From NCBI RefSeq assembly GCF_010671925.1, contig NZ_JAAHIH010000006.1, positions 682,001 to 746,000 of the forward strand: a stretch of DNA of 64,000 bases. Direction: 5' to 3'. Shown piece after piece: positions 8,733 to 16,590 of this stretch. Under the pieces are notes generated by a model, which was not told the DNA's origin, ran no database searches, and was given only the letters and a program-made list of their open reading frames with translations. The position numbers and the translations under genes were made by a program. Within the stretch, counting starts at the first letter, position 1. Each line of letters begins with the position of its first letter. This stretch comes from Moorena sp. SIOASIH (lineage in GTDB: Bacteria > Cyanobacteriota > Cyanobacteriia > Cyanobacteriales > Coleofasciculaceae).

Positions 8733-9239
8733 ATGGCTAACTATACAGCCGCTTCACTCAAGGCCGAACTCAATGCTCGAGGTTGGCGTATGACACCGCA
8801 ACGGGAGACGATTCTCCACGTTTTCCAAAATTTACCGAGAGGAACCCATCTGAGTGCTGAGGAACTTCACGAATTGCTCGACCAACGAGGAGAAGGGATC
8901 AGCTTATCTACAATATACCGTAGTGTTAAGTTAATGTCACGGATGGGCATCTTGCGGGAATTGGAGTTGGCAGAAGGGCATAAACATTATGAACTCAATC
9001 AGCCTTTTCCCCATCATCACCATCATCTGGTGTGTATTCAGTGTAACCAGACCGTTGAATTCAAGAATGACTCAATCTTGAAACAAGGGATGAGGCAGGT
9101 GGAAAAAGAAGGGTTGCAGCTGATTGATTGCCAGCTGACCATTCATACCATTTGCCCAGAAGCCCTGCGGATGGGATGGCCTTCGGCTCTACCGAGCAAT
9201 TGGCGTTGCTCTCGATCCATTGCGATGGGGGAACATTAG
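8733..9239 (+). CDS. fur: Fur-family regulator (FurA-like) with altered C-terminus
   Basis: Iron-responsive transcription repressor. The N-terminal winged helix (GWRMTPQRETILHVFQ, STIYRSVKLMSRMGILRELEL) and the metal site around GHKHYELNQP and PHHHHHLVC match cyanobacterial FurA closely. The first zinc CxxC (CIQC) is intact. The C-terminus departs after LTIHTICPE: where FurA proteins read CPEC and end within about ten residues, this one reads CPEALRMGWPS and goes on for some 25 unrelated residues. The second structural CxxC is therefore incomplete. This could be a local frameshift, a small insertion or a sequencing error. The start ATG 8733 is clear (GAGAGGGTTACC upstream). Confidence 0.88.
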   Translation: MANYTAASLKAELNARGWRMTPQRETILHVFQNLPRGTHLSAEELHELLDQRGEGISLSTIYRSVKLMSRMGILRELELAEGHKHYELNQPFPHHHHHLVCIQCNQTVEFKNDSILKQGMRQVEKEGLQLIDCQLTIHTICPEALRMGWPSALPSNWRCSRSIAMGEH

Positions 9240-9263
9240 TTTTATTAGTGGTTAGTCGTTTTG

Positions 9264-10283
9264 TCAATGGACTAAATGACAAGCAACATAATGTCCTCTA
9301 CCTGCATCTTTAAACTCTGGTTCTGGGTCTTGCCGACAAGTATCCATTACCATGGGACAGCGAGTGTGAAATCGACAACCTTTGGGGGGATTGCTCGGGC
9401 TGGGTACATCCCCTGTTAGGATAATACGTTCCCGTTGATGCTCAAGTTCAGGGTCAGGAATTGGTACGGCTGAGATTAATGCTTGGGTATAGGGATGCAA
9501 GGGGTTCTCATATAAACAGACGCGATCTGCCAGTTCTACTATTTTGCCTAGGTACATTACTGCCACCCGGTCAGAAATGTGGCGCACTATACTTAAATCG
9601 TGAGCAATAAATAGATAAGTTAAGCCAAATTCTGCTTGCAACGACTGCATCAAGTTAACGACTTGGGCTTGAATGGATACATCTAAAGCAGCAATCGGTT
9701 CATCACATACTATAAAGTCAGGGTTTAACGCTAAGGCGCGAGCAATAACAATCCGCTGACGCTGACCCCCAGAGAATTCGTGGGGATAGCGATTGATAAA
9801 CTGGGGATTGAGTCCTACCACCTCTAGTAAGGACTGGACTCGTTCTTGTTTTTGTTTACCGGTGGCTAACCCATGGATTTGCAGGGGTTCACCGACAATA
9901 CTTCCTACGGTCATCCTGGGATTGAGGGAGGCATAGGGGTCTTGAAAAATCATTTGCATCCGGCGGCGCATCTGGCGCAGGGATTCAGCATCTAGCTCGG
10001 TTAGGTCGATATTTTCAAAGTAAACATGACCAGCTGTGGGACGGTATAGTTGTAGGATCGCTCGTCCGGTGGTACTTTTGCCACAGCCAGATTCTCCTAC
10101 TAAGCCTAAGGTTTCGCCACGGTTGATCTCGAAGTTGAGTCCATCCACAGCTTTGATGGAGCCAATTTGCTTTTGCCAGATGATTCCTTGGGTGATGGGG
10201 AAGTGCATCTGTAGGTTTTCTATGTGTAACAGACTGTTGTTTTGTTGGTTGGGCTTGGGGTTGTCTAGCTGTGCTGCTGTCAT
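9264..10283 (-). CDS. Oligopeptide/dipeptide ABC transporter ATPase (OppF/DppF type)
   Basis: Cytoplasmic ATPase of a peptide or nickel-type importer. Walker A is GESGCGKST at about residue 64, with Q-loop IFQDPYASLNPRMTVG, signature FSGGQRQRI, Walker B FIVCDEPIAALDVS and the H-loop IAHDLSIV. The C-terminal oligopeptide-transporter domain has the cysteine pattern GCRFHTRCP, DTC and ACH seen in OppF and DppF. At 339 residues it is full length. No permease or binding-protein genes are adjacent, so its partners are encoded elsewhere, as is common for these transporters in cyanobacteria. It converges with fur, ending 24 bases past the fur stop. Confidence 0.9.
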   Translation of the reverse strand: MTAAQLDNPKPNQQNNSLLHIENLQMHFPITQGIIWQKQIGSIKAVDGLNFEINRGETLGLVGESGCGKSTTGRAILQLYRPTAGHVYFENIDLTELDAESLRQMRRRMQMIFQDPYASLNPRMTVGSIVGEPLQIHGLATGKQKQERVQSLLEVVGLNPQFINRYPHEFSGGQRQRIVIARALALNPDFIVCDEPIAALDVSIQAQVVNLMQSLQAEFGLTYLFIAHDLSIVRHISDRVAVMYLGKIVELADRVCLYENPLHPYTQALISAVPIPDPELEHQRERIILTGDVPSPSNPPKGCRFHTRCPMVMDTCRQDPEPEFKDAGRGHYVACHLVH

Positions 10284-10377
10284 CTGATTGTTTAATACTT
10301 AATCGCAATCATATTAGTCTTTTGGTTAAGGTTTACATGCCATTGCTTTAATGTTTGACAACACCAACTTGTCTTGA

Positions 10378-10986
10378 TTAGGAATTACCAGAGCCAGAAA
10401 TAGCATCGGTAGACAGCAACTGGTTAACGTAGCGCCGAATTACAATCTGCTGCTGGTCAGGGCTAAGGCGTTTGGCTTGAATCAGGGAGTCGAGGCTAAC
10501 CCCATTCACTAGGGCTAACAGGGCGTTGGCTTCTAACTCTGGCTCTATGTTAGCTCGAATCAGTTTGGCTGACTGTAGAGCTTTCAACTCTTGAATAATC
10601 ACCTCACGGAGCTGAGCAGCACTCTGTTGATGCTCAGCCATCAAGGCTTCTCGTCCAATGGCATATCCCAAAAAGGCCACCCAGACCTTCAGAATATCTT
10701 GCCGTTCAGTGTCTAGTGGCAAAAACGCAGATAGCATTTCTACTAGTCGATCCACTCCCCTAGCTTGCTCTGTTGCAGCCTGCATCGTTTTTTGTAGACG
10801 CTGAGTTACTTGATTAAGGGCAAAGAGAATCAGCTCCTGCTTATCTCGAAAGTGGTGAGTAACAACTCCAGTGGTACAACCCAGCTCTTGGGCGATCGCC
10901 CGCATACTGGTGCGATCTAACCCTTCTCGGACAATAACTCGCCAGGCGGCTTCAGAAACTTCAAGGCGGCGATCCTGTTGGGACAT
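10378..10986 (-). CDS. TetR/AcrR-family transcriptional regulator
   Basis: The N-terminal 60 residues form a TetR helix-turn-helix: SMRAIAQELGCTTGVVTHHFRDKQELI. The remainder is a helical ligand-binding domain with BetI-like strings (VWVAFLGYAIGREAL). I start at ATG 10986 (MSQQDRR); ATG 10992 and TTG 10995 are in frame. A MITE begins only 17 bases upstream (11003), so the 5' region of this gene is essentially the MITE. Beyond it lies a perfect palindromic operator and a divergent membrane-protein gene, which makes that gene the most likely target. The ligand is unknown. Confidence 0.9.
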   Translation of the reverse strand: MSQQDRRLEVSEAAWRVIVREGLDRTSMRAIAQELGCTTGVVTHHFRDKQELILFALNQVTQRLQKTMQAATEQARGVDRLVEMLSAFLPLDTERQDILKVWVAFLGYAIGREALMAEHQQSAAQLREVIIQELKALQSAKLIRANIEPELEANALLALVNGVSLDSLIQAKRLSPDQQQIVIRRYVNQLLSTDAISGSGNS

Positions 10987-11002
10987 GAGCATCAAAGGGA
11001 AC

Positions 11003-11174
11003 TATAGCGGTTTTCAATTGGGTGAGGTACAGAGTCCTGGGTTTTAGGGAACAGGGAACAGGGAACAGGGAACAGAGAAGAGGCAAGAGGAATCCCCCCT
11101 AACCCCCCGCGCGTAAGGGGGGCGGGCAAGAGGGAAAAAATCCTGTGTACCTCATTAGGCTAGAAAGCGCTATA
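11003..11174. mobile_element. MITE family 1, copy a
   Basis: The ends are inverted: TATAGCGGTTTTCAATTGGG at the left and TATAGCGCTTTCTAGCCTAA read inward from the right, both followed by TGAGGTACA. The interior holds GGGAACA heptamers and a CCCCCCTAACCCCCCG stretch but no ORF. The TA at each outer edge suggests a Tc1/mariner-like (IS630) target. Four related copies lie at 12522, 12811, 24387 and 58541. Confidence 0.8.
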
Positions 11175-11239
11175 ACCAGATATACACCAGATATAAAGTG
11201 GGACAGAAACAAAGTTTCAATGTCTATTGACAGCTTATC

Positions 11240-11274
11240 ATAACAGTTGTTATAGTTACTATAACAACTGTTAT
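11240..11274. promoter_or_regulatory. Nested palindromic operator, probable TetR site
   Basis: Two perfect 16-base inverted arms (11240-11255 and 11259-11274) flank a 3-base TTA centre. Each arm is itself a near-palindrome, ATAACA-GT-TGTTAT and ATAACA-AC-TGTTAT, so the site looks like two adjacent operators. It ends 12 bases before the start codon at 11287 and contains no coding sequence if that start is used. Confidence 0.8.
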
Positions 11275-11286
11275 GAGGTTAGGCTA

Positions 11287-11883
11287 ATGCACTCTGAGCT
11301 GACTTGTCCCTCCCCTCGCTCTGGTCTGAAAGGTTTGCTTGATCGCTTCACCGGACCAGGGGCAACCCAAGCTGAGTTGCTCATACAATTTGTGCCGTCG
11401 CTGGTGGCTTTGGTAGCAGCTCCAACCTACGCGCTGACCCTCCCTATACAGTGGACTCCGTTGCAATTAGGACTGATCGCTGTTCTTGCCCTGGATTTAG
11501 TGGGGGGTGTCCTCACCAATGCTACCTCCACGGCTAAGCGTTGGTATCACCGACCGGAACAGGGTTGGCAGCAGCATTTAGGATTTGTGTCTGTTCATGT
11601 CATCCATGTCTTGTTAGTGGCCCTGCTCTTTCGTGGGGGCGATTGGGGATTCTTTATTGGTGTGTCTAGCTACCTGTTGGGGGCATCAGTCTTGATTTTG
11701 CGGTCTCCCCTGTATCTTCAACGTCCAGTGGCGCTAGGGCTTTACGGCTTAGGGCTGTTGGGCGATCGCTATCTATTTCCCCCAATTCCTGGTCTGGAAT
11801 GGTTTCTGCCTTTGTTTTTTCTAAAAATATTGGTCAGTCATTTGCTTAAGGAAACCCCTTATCCCCCTAAGGAAACGCGATAA
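11287..11883 (+). CDS. Small polytopic membrane protein, TetR-associated
   Basis: Not a family I can name. The 198-residue protein has about five or six hydrophobic helices (FVPSLVALVAAPTYA, LGLIAVLALDLVGGVL, VHVIHVLLVALLF, GFFIGVSSYLLGASVLIL, PVALGLYGLGLLG, FLPLFFLKILVSHLL) and a conserved-looking STAKRWYHRP loop. The frame is open from 11227, but ATG 11287 has GAGG 9 bases upstream and leaves the palindromic operator outside the gene. The divergent TetR gene is the obvious regulator. A second small membrane protein follows 61 bases downstream and may be in the same operon. Confidence 0.8.
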   Translation: MHSELTCPSPRSGLKGLLDRFTGPGATQAELLIQFVPSLVALVAAPTYALTLPIQWTPLQLGLIAVLALDLVGGVLTNATSTAKRWYHRPEQGWQQHLGFVSVHVIHVLLVALLFRGGDWGFFIGVSSYLLGASVLILRSPLYLQRPVALGLYGLGLLGDRYLFPPIPGLEWFLPLFFLKILVSHLLKETPYPPKETR

Positions 11884-11944
11884 GATTTGCTGCCACTGCT
11901 CTGTGGTGTTCGACAGGAATAATTATAGTTGTGAGGTAATTACA

Positions 11945-12463
11945 ATGACAATAAATAGTAGACATCTGGTATCTGGACTCTTAGTTTTATCTTTTGGATT
12001 GTTGGGATCTCTCATTCCTGGTGGTTCAATTGAAACAAGGAGTTTCTCACACATTGATCCCTTGATATTGGGAGCATTTAATACCTTCTTAACTTTCCTA
12101 GAGATAGTCAGCCTTTTAATTGTTTACTTTATCTTCAAAGATTTGAAGTGGGCGTTCATTGTGTCTGGGTTATGTGGCATTTCCTATTTTATCGTATACG
12201 CCCTAGATTTAGGAACACTATTTCCAGTCTCGCCAGATCCAATGCCTCGGGCGCTATTTGTAATTGAAGTATTGGGAATGATTGTTTCTGTTACTTTACT
12301 ATTTCTTTCTGTTCGCGGAGCTATGAGGATTAACACTAGTGGCAAGGAGCAAGTAATGGTAAGTAAACCCTATTCCAAGACGTTTGTATATTTCGCTTTA
12401 TTTTTGGTTGTTGTTGGTGTTGGCATTATCACGTTTGCTACCAAATCCGCTATGGGTAGCTAA
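11945..12463 (+). CDS. Hypothetical four-to-five-helix membrane protein
   Basis: No recognised family. The 172-residue product has hydrophobic segments at the N-terminus (LVSGLLVLSFGLLGSLIPGG), then FLTFLEIVSLLIVYFIF, AFIVSGLCGISYFIVYAL, VIEVLGMIVSVTLLFL and a last helix VYFALFLVVVGVGIITF. The open frame reaches back to a GTG at 11903, but ATG 11945 has GAGG 8 bases upstream and removes a polar, unlikely N-terminus. It follows the TetR-linked membrane gene on the same strand, so both may answer to the same operator. Confidence 0.75.
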   Translation: MTINSRHLVSGLLVLSFGLLGSLIPGGSIETRSFSHIDPLILGAFNTFLTFLEIVSLLIVYFIFKDLKWAFIVSGLCGISYFIVYALDLGTLFPVSPDPMPRALFVIEVLGMIVSVTLLFLSVRGAMRINTSGKEQVMVSKPYSKTFVYFALFLVVVGVGIITFATKSAMGS

Positions 12464-12521
12464 CAGTGCCTAACATTCGTAAGTATTCAGCGGTCAGCTT
12501 TTGAATAACACAATTAACCAT

Positions 12522-12692
12522 TATAGCGGTTTTCAATTAGGTGAGGTACATTTTTTGAGGGAGTAGGGAGCAGGGAGCAGGGAGCAGGGAGCAGGGAGCA
12601 GGGAGCAGGGAGCAGTGAAGTCAGAAGACGTAAGAGCTAAGAGCTAATAGGGTAAAAATCTTGTGTACCTCATTAGAATAAAAACCGCTATA
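12522..12692. mobile_element. MITE family 1, copy b
   Basis: The left end TATAGCGGTTTTCAATTAGG and the right end, read inward, TATAGCGGTTTTTATTCTAA are followed by TGAGGTACA on both sides. The interior has about eight GGGAGCA heptamers. It has the same size and edges as the copy at 11003, and no ORF. Confidence 0.8.
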
Positions 12693-12810
12693 GTTTAATC
12701 TGAGTTAAGGAAAGCTGACCGCTGACTGCTGACCGCTGAACGCTTAAGAATTAGAAGGAATAAGTTTGCTTTTTAGATCAATCCTATGTTTACATCTCAA
12801 ATAAAAATTA

Positions 12811-12916
12811 TATAGCGTTTATAATAGCTATGAGGTACATTCAATTTTCTTAGCCCACGGCCTTAGCTCCCTAAAACCCTAAGGGCGAGGTACCTCATCC
12901 GATTGAAAGTGCTATA
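12811..12916. mobile_element. MITE family 1, copy c, touching a start codon
   Basis: A shorter copy (106 bases) with left edge TATAGCGTTTATAATAGC and right edge, read inward, TATAGCACTTTCAATCGG, again with TGAGGTAC next inside. Its right edge ends one base before the ATG at 12918 of the FHA-ABC gene. Confidence 0.75.
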
Positions 12917-12917
12917 T

Positions 12918-15347
12918 ATGACAATGATATATCTAGAGCTAAACAATCAAGGTCAAGTACTTCGTTTTTCTCTTGAGAAAGGATTTTATCGATTAGGACG
13001 CGATCGCACTTGGTCAGATTTCGATATTCCTGAAAAAGGCTGGACTATTGTCTCCCAACGCCATGCTTTTCTGCTTCAAGAGGGAGAGGATTATCGCATC
13101 TTTGATGGTGATGGGGCAAATCCTAGTACTAATGGAGTATTTGTTAACCACACTCGTATCACTGATGGGTATCTTCTCAAACATGGCGTAGAGTTGACTA
13201 TTGGACAAAATCCTCGGGACTACATTCGCCTCACTTACTTTAATCCTGCCCATAGTCAACCAAGGGTGACGCCAAATAAATGGCAGCTTTCCTTGGCAAG
13301 TGTGCAAAATTGGCCAGTGCAATTGGGTCGTTCTCCTAATCCTGAACTTTCCCACTGTTGGCAATTAGATGCACCTACAGTTTCCACCCTTCACGCTACC
13401 ATCATCAAGATTTCAGCAAGCAATTATCAGATTAATAATTATAGCAGAAATGGTACCTTTATCAATGACCAATTAATCCATAAACCCGTCTTACTTAAGG
13501 ATGGGGATACGATTCGGATTGGTCCGTTTATATTACTGTTGAGGCAGGATACTTTAGAATTAGTTGACCAAGGGAATCAAATTCGAATTGATGCTGATAA
13601 ATTGCTGCGCCAGGTTAATTATAAATTAGGCAAAAAACGGACTATACTGAATCAGGTTTCGATGCCGATTGAACCTGGTCAGTTAGTAGCTTTGGTAGGA
13701 GGTAGTGGCACTGGAAAATCTACGTTACTGAAAACTCTATTAGGAATTGCACCAATTACTAATGGTACTGTATTTATCAATGGCCAAGATTTGCGACAGC
13801 ATTTTAATCAGTACCGCTCACAAATTGGCTATGTTCCTCAAGATGATATTGTGCATCGGGATTTAACGGTAAAAGAAGTACTAACCTATGCCTGTGAATT
13901 ACGATTACCACCAGATACTGATGTTAAACAGGTGGTGAAGCAAACTTTGTCACAAGTCAAACTGGATTTTGTGAGAAACACTGTTGTGGGTAATCTCAGT
14001 GGGGGACAACGGAAACGAGTCAGTATTGCTGTGGAATTATTGGCTGATCCAAAACTGTTCTTTCTTGATGAGCCTACTTCTGGTCTAGATCCAGGACTGG
14101 ATAAGGAAATGATGCAGCTATTGCGAGAATTAGCGAATCAGGGACGAACTGTGGTGCTAGTGACTCATGCCACTGCGAATATTGAGGTATGCGATCGCAT
14201 TGCGTTTATGGGTCGGGGTGGACGGTTGTGTTACTTTGGTCCTCCCACAGAAGCCATGGACTTTTTTAAGATGCCATCTCCAGACTTAAGATACTTCCCT
14301 GATATTTACCTGAAGCTAGAGCAAGGGGAAACACCGGAGGAACTTGAGCAGAATAGTGAAAACTGGCATCAGCGGTTTCTCAGCTCACCTGCTTACAAGA
14401 CTTACATTTCCGCACATCTGAGTCCTGGTCAAAGGTTGCTATCGACGTCAAGCCCTAGCAAAAGTGCTGGTATTTCTGTTTTCAAGCAACTCAAGCAACT
14501 CAAACTCAAGCAACTGCTGTTGCTCAGTCGGCGCTATCTAAAACTAGTAGTGCGGGATATGCGAAGTGTTGCCCTAGCCTTACTAACTGCTCCGATTGGG
14601 ATTAGCTTGATTATTCTGACGTTGTCAGGGCAAGACCCTTTAGCTCAACTGAATTCTCCAGAGATCACCCAAGCACCTCTAGCGCTACAAGTACTGTTTA
14701 TTTTTACCTGTGCTGCGCTTTGGGTTGGACTATCTAGTTCACTCCAAGAAATTGTGAAAGAGTCTAGTATTTATGCCAGAGAGCGACTGGTTAATTTAGG
14801 GTTATTTCCCTATCTCGGTTCCAAAGTACTGATTCGGTCTGGCTTAGCTATTTTACAAACTATCTTGATTGTTACTATTGTGCTCTATGGGTTTAAGTCA
14901 CCTACCTCTGAACTACTGGATTGGAAAATTGGCTTGGGAATCACTACTTTTTTAACGATTATCGCTGCTACCAGTTTAGGTCTGATGGTATCGACATTGG
15001 TTAAAAATGAAAGTGAAGCTAATAATACTATACCATTAATTTTGCTACCCCAGATTATTTTTTCTGGTGTTATTTTTAAACTAAAAGGATTAGCCAGTAC
15101 ACTATCTTGGCTGATGGTAAGTCGTTGGTCAATGGGAGCTTACGGTGCTCTGGTAAATGTGAATAGTATGGTACCAGAACAGTCTTCCAGGTTTGGATTA
15201 AAGCTTCCCCCTCCTCCCTTTGAAGCAACACCGGTTTATGATGCTACCTGGCAAAATTTGATTCTTAATTGGCTACTACTGTGTTTACACATAGCGGTTT
15301 ATTTAATAATCGCTTTTCGATTACAGAAGCGGAAGGATATTTTTTAA
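12918..15347 (+). CDS. ABCG-type transporter with two N-terminal FHA domains
   Basis: A single-chain half-exporter of about 809 residues. Order: FHA domain 1 (LGRDRTWSDFDIP, SQRHAFL, about 20-105), FHA domain 2 (LGRSPNPELSH, STLHATI, NYSRNGTFINDQ, about 125-210), ABC domain (Walker A GGSGTGKST near 265, signature LSGGQRKRVS, Walker B LFFLDEPTSGLDPG, H-loop VTHATAN), then an ABC2-type membrane domain with about six helices from about 540. FHA domains bind phosphothreonine, so the exporter is probably gated by a Ser/Thr kinase. I use ATG 12918; ATG 12903 lies inside the MITE end. A transcript would start within or beyond that MITE. Substrate unknown. Confidence 0.93.
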   Translation: MTMIYLELNNQGQVLRFSLEKGFYRLGRDRTWSDFDIPEKGWTIVSQRHAFLLQEGEDYRIFDGDGANPSTNGVFVNHTRITDGYLLKHGVELTIGQNPRDYIRLTYFNPAHSQPRVTPNKWQLSLASVQNWPVQLGRSPNPELSHCWQLDAPTVSTLHATIIKISASNYQINNYSRNGTFINDQLIHKPVLLKDGDTIRIGPFILLLRQDTLELVDQGNQIRIDADKLLRQVNYKLGKKRTILNQVSMPIEPGQLVALVGGSGTGKSTLLKTLLGIAPITNGTVFINGQDLRQHFNQYRSQIGYVPQDDIVHRDLTVKEVLTYACELRLPPDTDVKQVVKQTLSQVKLDFVRNTVVGNLSGGQRKRVSIAVELLADPKLFFLDEPTSGLDPGLDKEMMQLLRELANQGRTVVLVTHATANIEVCDRIAFMGRGGRLCYFGPPTEAMDFFKMPSPDLRYFPDIYLKLEQGETPEELEQNSENWHQRFLSSPAYKTYISAHLSPGQRLLSTSSPSKSAGISVFKQLKQLKLKQLLLLSRRYLKLVVRDMRSVALALLTAPIGISLIILTLSGQDPLAQLNSPEITQAPLALQVLFIFTCAALWVGLSSSLQEIVKESSIYARERLVNLGLFPYLGSKVLIRSGLAILQTILIVTIVLYGFKSPTSELLDWKIGLGITTFLTIIAATSLGLMVSTLVKNESEANNTIPLILLPQIIFSGVIFKLKGLASTLSWLMVSRWSMGAYGALVNVNSMVPEQSSRFGLKLPPPPFEATPVYDATWQNLILNWLLLCLHIAVYLIIAFRLQKRKDIF

Positions 15348-15383
15348 GCTATCAGCATTCAGCTATCAGCTATCAGTATTCAG

Positions 15384-15722
15384 ATGTAGGGTGGGCAGTG
15401 CTTACCTTGATGATTTTTAGGTTTTAAATTAGTCTGATGCACTGCCCACCAGAGAGATGTAGGGTGGGCAGAGATATGTAGGGTGGGCAGTGTTTACTTT
15501 AACGATTGTCAGATTTTAAATTGGTGTGATGCACTGCCCACCAGACAGATGTAGAAAGATGTAGGGTGGGCAGTGTTTACTTTAACGATTGTCAGCTTTT
15601 CAATTAGTATAAAGCACTGCCCACCAGAGGATTAATTTTATAGTTCATTTACTGTCGGTGGGCAGTACTTACTTTTATAATTGTCAGCTTTGAAATTGGT
15701 ATAAGGCACTGCCCACCCTACA
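15384..15722. repeat. Tandem array of about four hairpins (TGTAGGGTGGGCAGTGC family)
   Basis: Downstream of the FHA-ABC gene, units of 65-75 bases repeat. Each opens with TGTAGGGTGGGCAGTG and closes with GCACTGCCCACC, with a variable middle (CGATTGTCAGNTTTNAAATT type). One unit is shortened to the opening arm only. Single copies of the same outer arms occur at 48513-48583 and 62284-62352, and a short version at 54091-54117. No ORF. Confidence 0.85.
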
Positions 15723-15767
15723 ATTAATTAATCTCTAATAATAATAACACTGGTTTCCAATGCTATC

Positions 15768-16163
15768 TTAGGGAATGAAGAGCCGACCGACTCCCATATA
15801 ATTCTCGATGTCAATCACAATTTCAAGTAGCCGGTCTACACATTTATCCCGATAGGCTCGTTCATCCAAGACCCGATCAGCATTGCCAATTGTGATCACA
15901 GGAAGGGAATTGGACTTGTTTTCTTCACGCAAAACCTTCTCCAATGCATCCTTACCTTTCATCTTTCGATTGGCTGTTAATAGAATCATCTGATTGGCTT
16001 GAGCAAAGCGCCAAACAATTCGATCATTGCTATCGATTGCTAGCTCAACCTCTTGAAAGGAGACAAAACGGATGGGGAGAGTCTCAAGCCAACCTTGATT
16101 AGCAATGTTGCCTAACAAAACTACTGCATGTCTCTCAAGATTGTGATCAATCAAGAAAATCAT
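15768..16163 (-). CDS. PIN-like (DUF5615-like) protein, putative toxin partner
   Basis: About 131 residues starting MIFLIDHNLERH. An early Asp in a beta-strand, a central acidic stretch (EVELAIDSNDRIVW) and a hydrophobic strand before a second polar site (QMILLTANR) suggest the PIN-like DUF5615 group that often follows DUF433 genes in cyanobacteria. I infer family membership from this pattern, not from a search. The open frame extends to 16208, but ATG 16163 overlaps the stop of the DUF433 gene (ATGA, 4 bases), which fixes the start and implies coupled translation. Possible toxin or RNase of a two-gene module; activity not shown. Confidence 0.7.
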   Translation of the reverse strand: MIFLIDHNLERHAVVLLGNIANQGWLETLPIRFVSFQEVELAIDSNDRIVWRFAQANQMILLTANRKMKGKDALEKVLREENKSNSLPVITIGNADRVLDERAYRDKCVDRLLEIVIDIENYMGVGRLFIP

Positions 16164-16537
16164 GCTTTCTGTGCGTGTCTTGCTTTCTGTTCCTGGAGTT
16201 TTGCCCACAACGCTTCTCGACCGGGTTTAGGGGGCATTGTTGCAATGCGAGCAAAGTGTTCTCGATTCCGCTGTTCCCAATACTGTCGGTTTTCCTGTTC
16301 CTCCTGCAAAATAGTTTGATACTCTGCTTCGACTTGGGTACGATTTTCTTCAATATATGATAGAGCAGCGCTTACTTGTTCTTTAGTCAGGTTAAGAACA
16401 TCCCCAATTAACTTGGGTGGATACTGAGCTGTGACATAATCCATCACATCGTAGAGGGTGATACGTGTTCCGGCAATGGTTAATCCCCATTCTGTGCGGA
16501 TTATTATAGCTGTATTGCTATTAGAAACTGGAGCCAT
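16160..16537 (-). CDS. DUF433-family protein, putative antitoxin
   Basis: The first 60 residues match the DUF433 pattern (IAGTRITLYDVMDYVTAQYPP, then a helix-turn-helix-like LTKEQVSAALSYIEEN). The second half is a charged helical tail rich in Glu, Gln and Arg (QEEQENRQYWEQRNREHF), which could wrap a partner. At 125 residues it is a bit longer than simple DUF433 proteins. The stop codon overlaps the ATG of the PIN-like gene, giving the usual order antitoxin then toxin-like gene. DUF433 proteins resemble VapB-type DNA-binding proteins, so self-repression is plausible but not shown. Confidence 0.82.
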   Translation of the reverse strand: MAPVSNSNTAIIIRTEWGLTIAGTRITLYDVMDYVTAQYPPKLIGDVLNLTKEQVSAALSYIEENRTQVEAEYQTILQEEQENRQYWEQRNREHFARIATMPPKPGREALWAKLQEQKARHAQKA

Positions 16538-16590
16538 ATCTATCGCTTTCTTAATTGATATCTATTTTAGGAAGTGTTGGGCAGCTGTGG

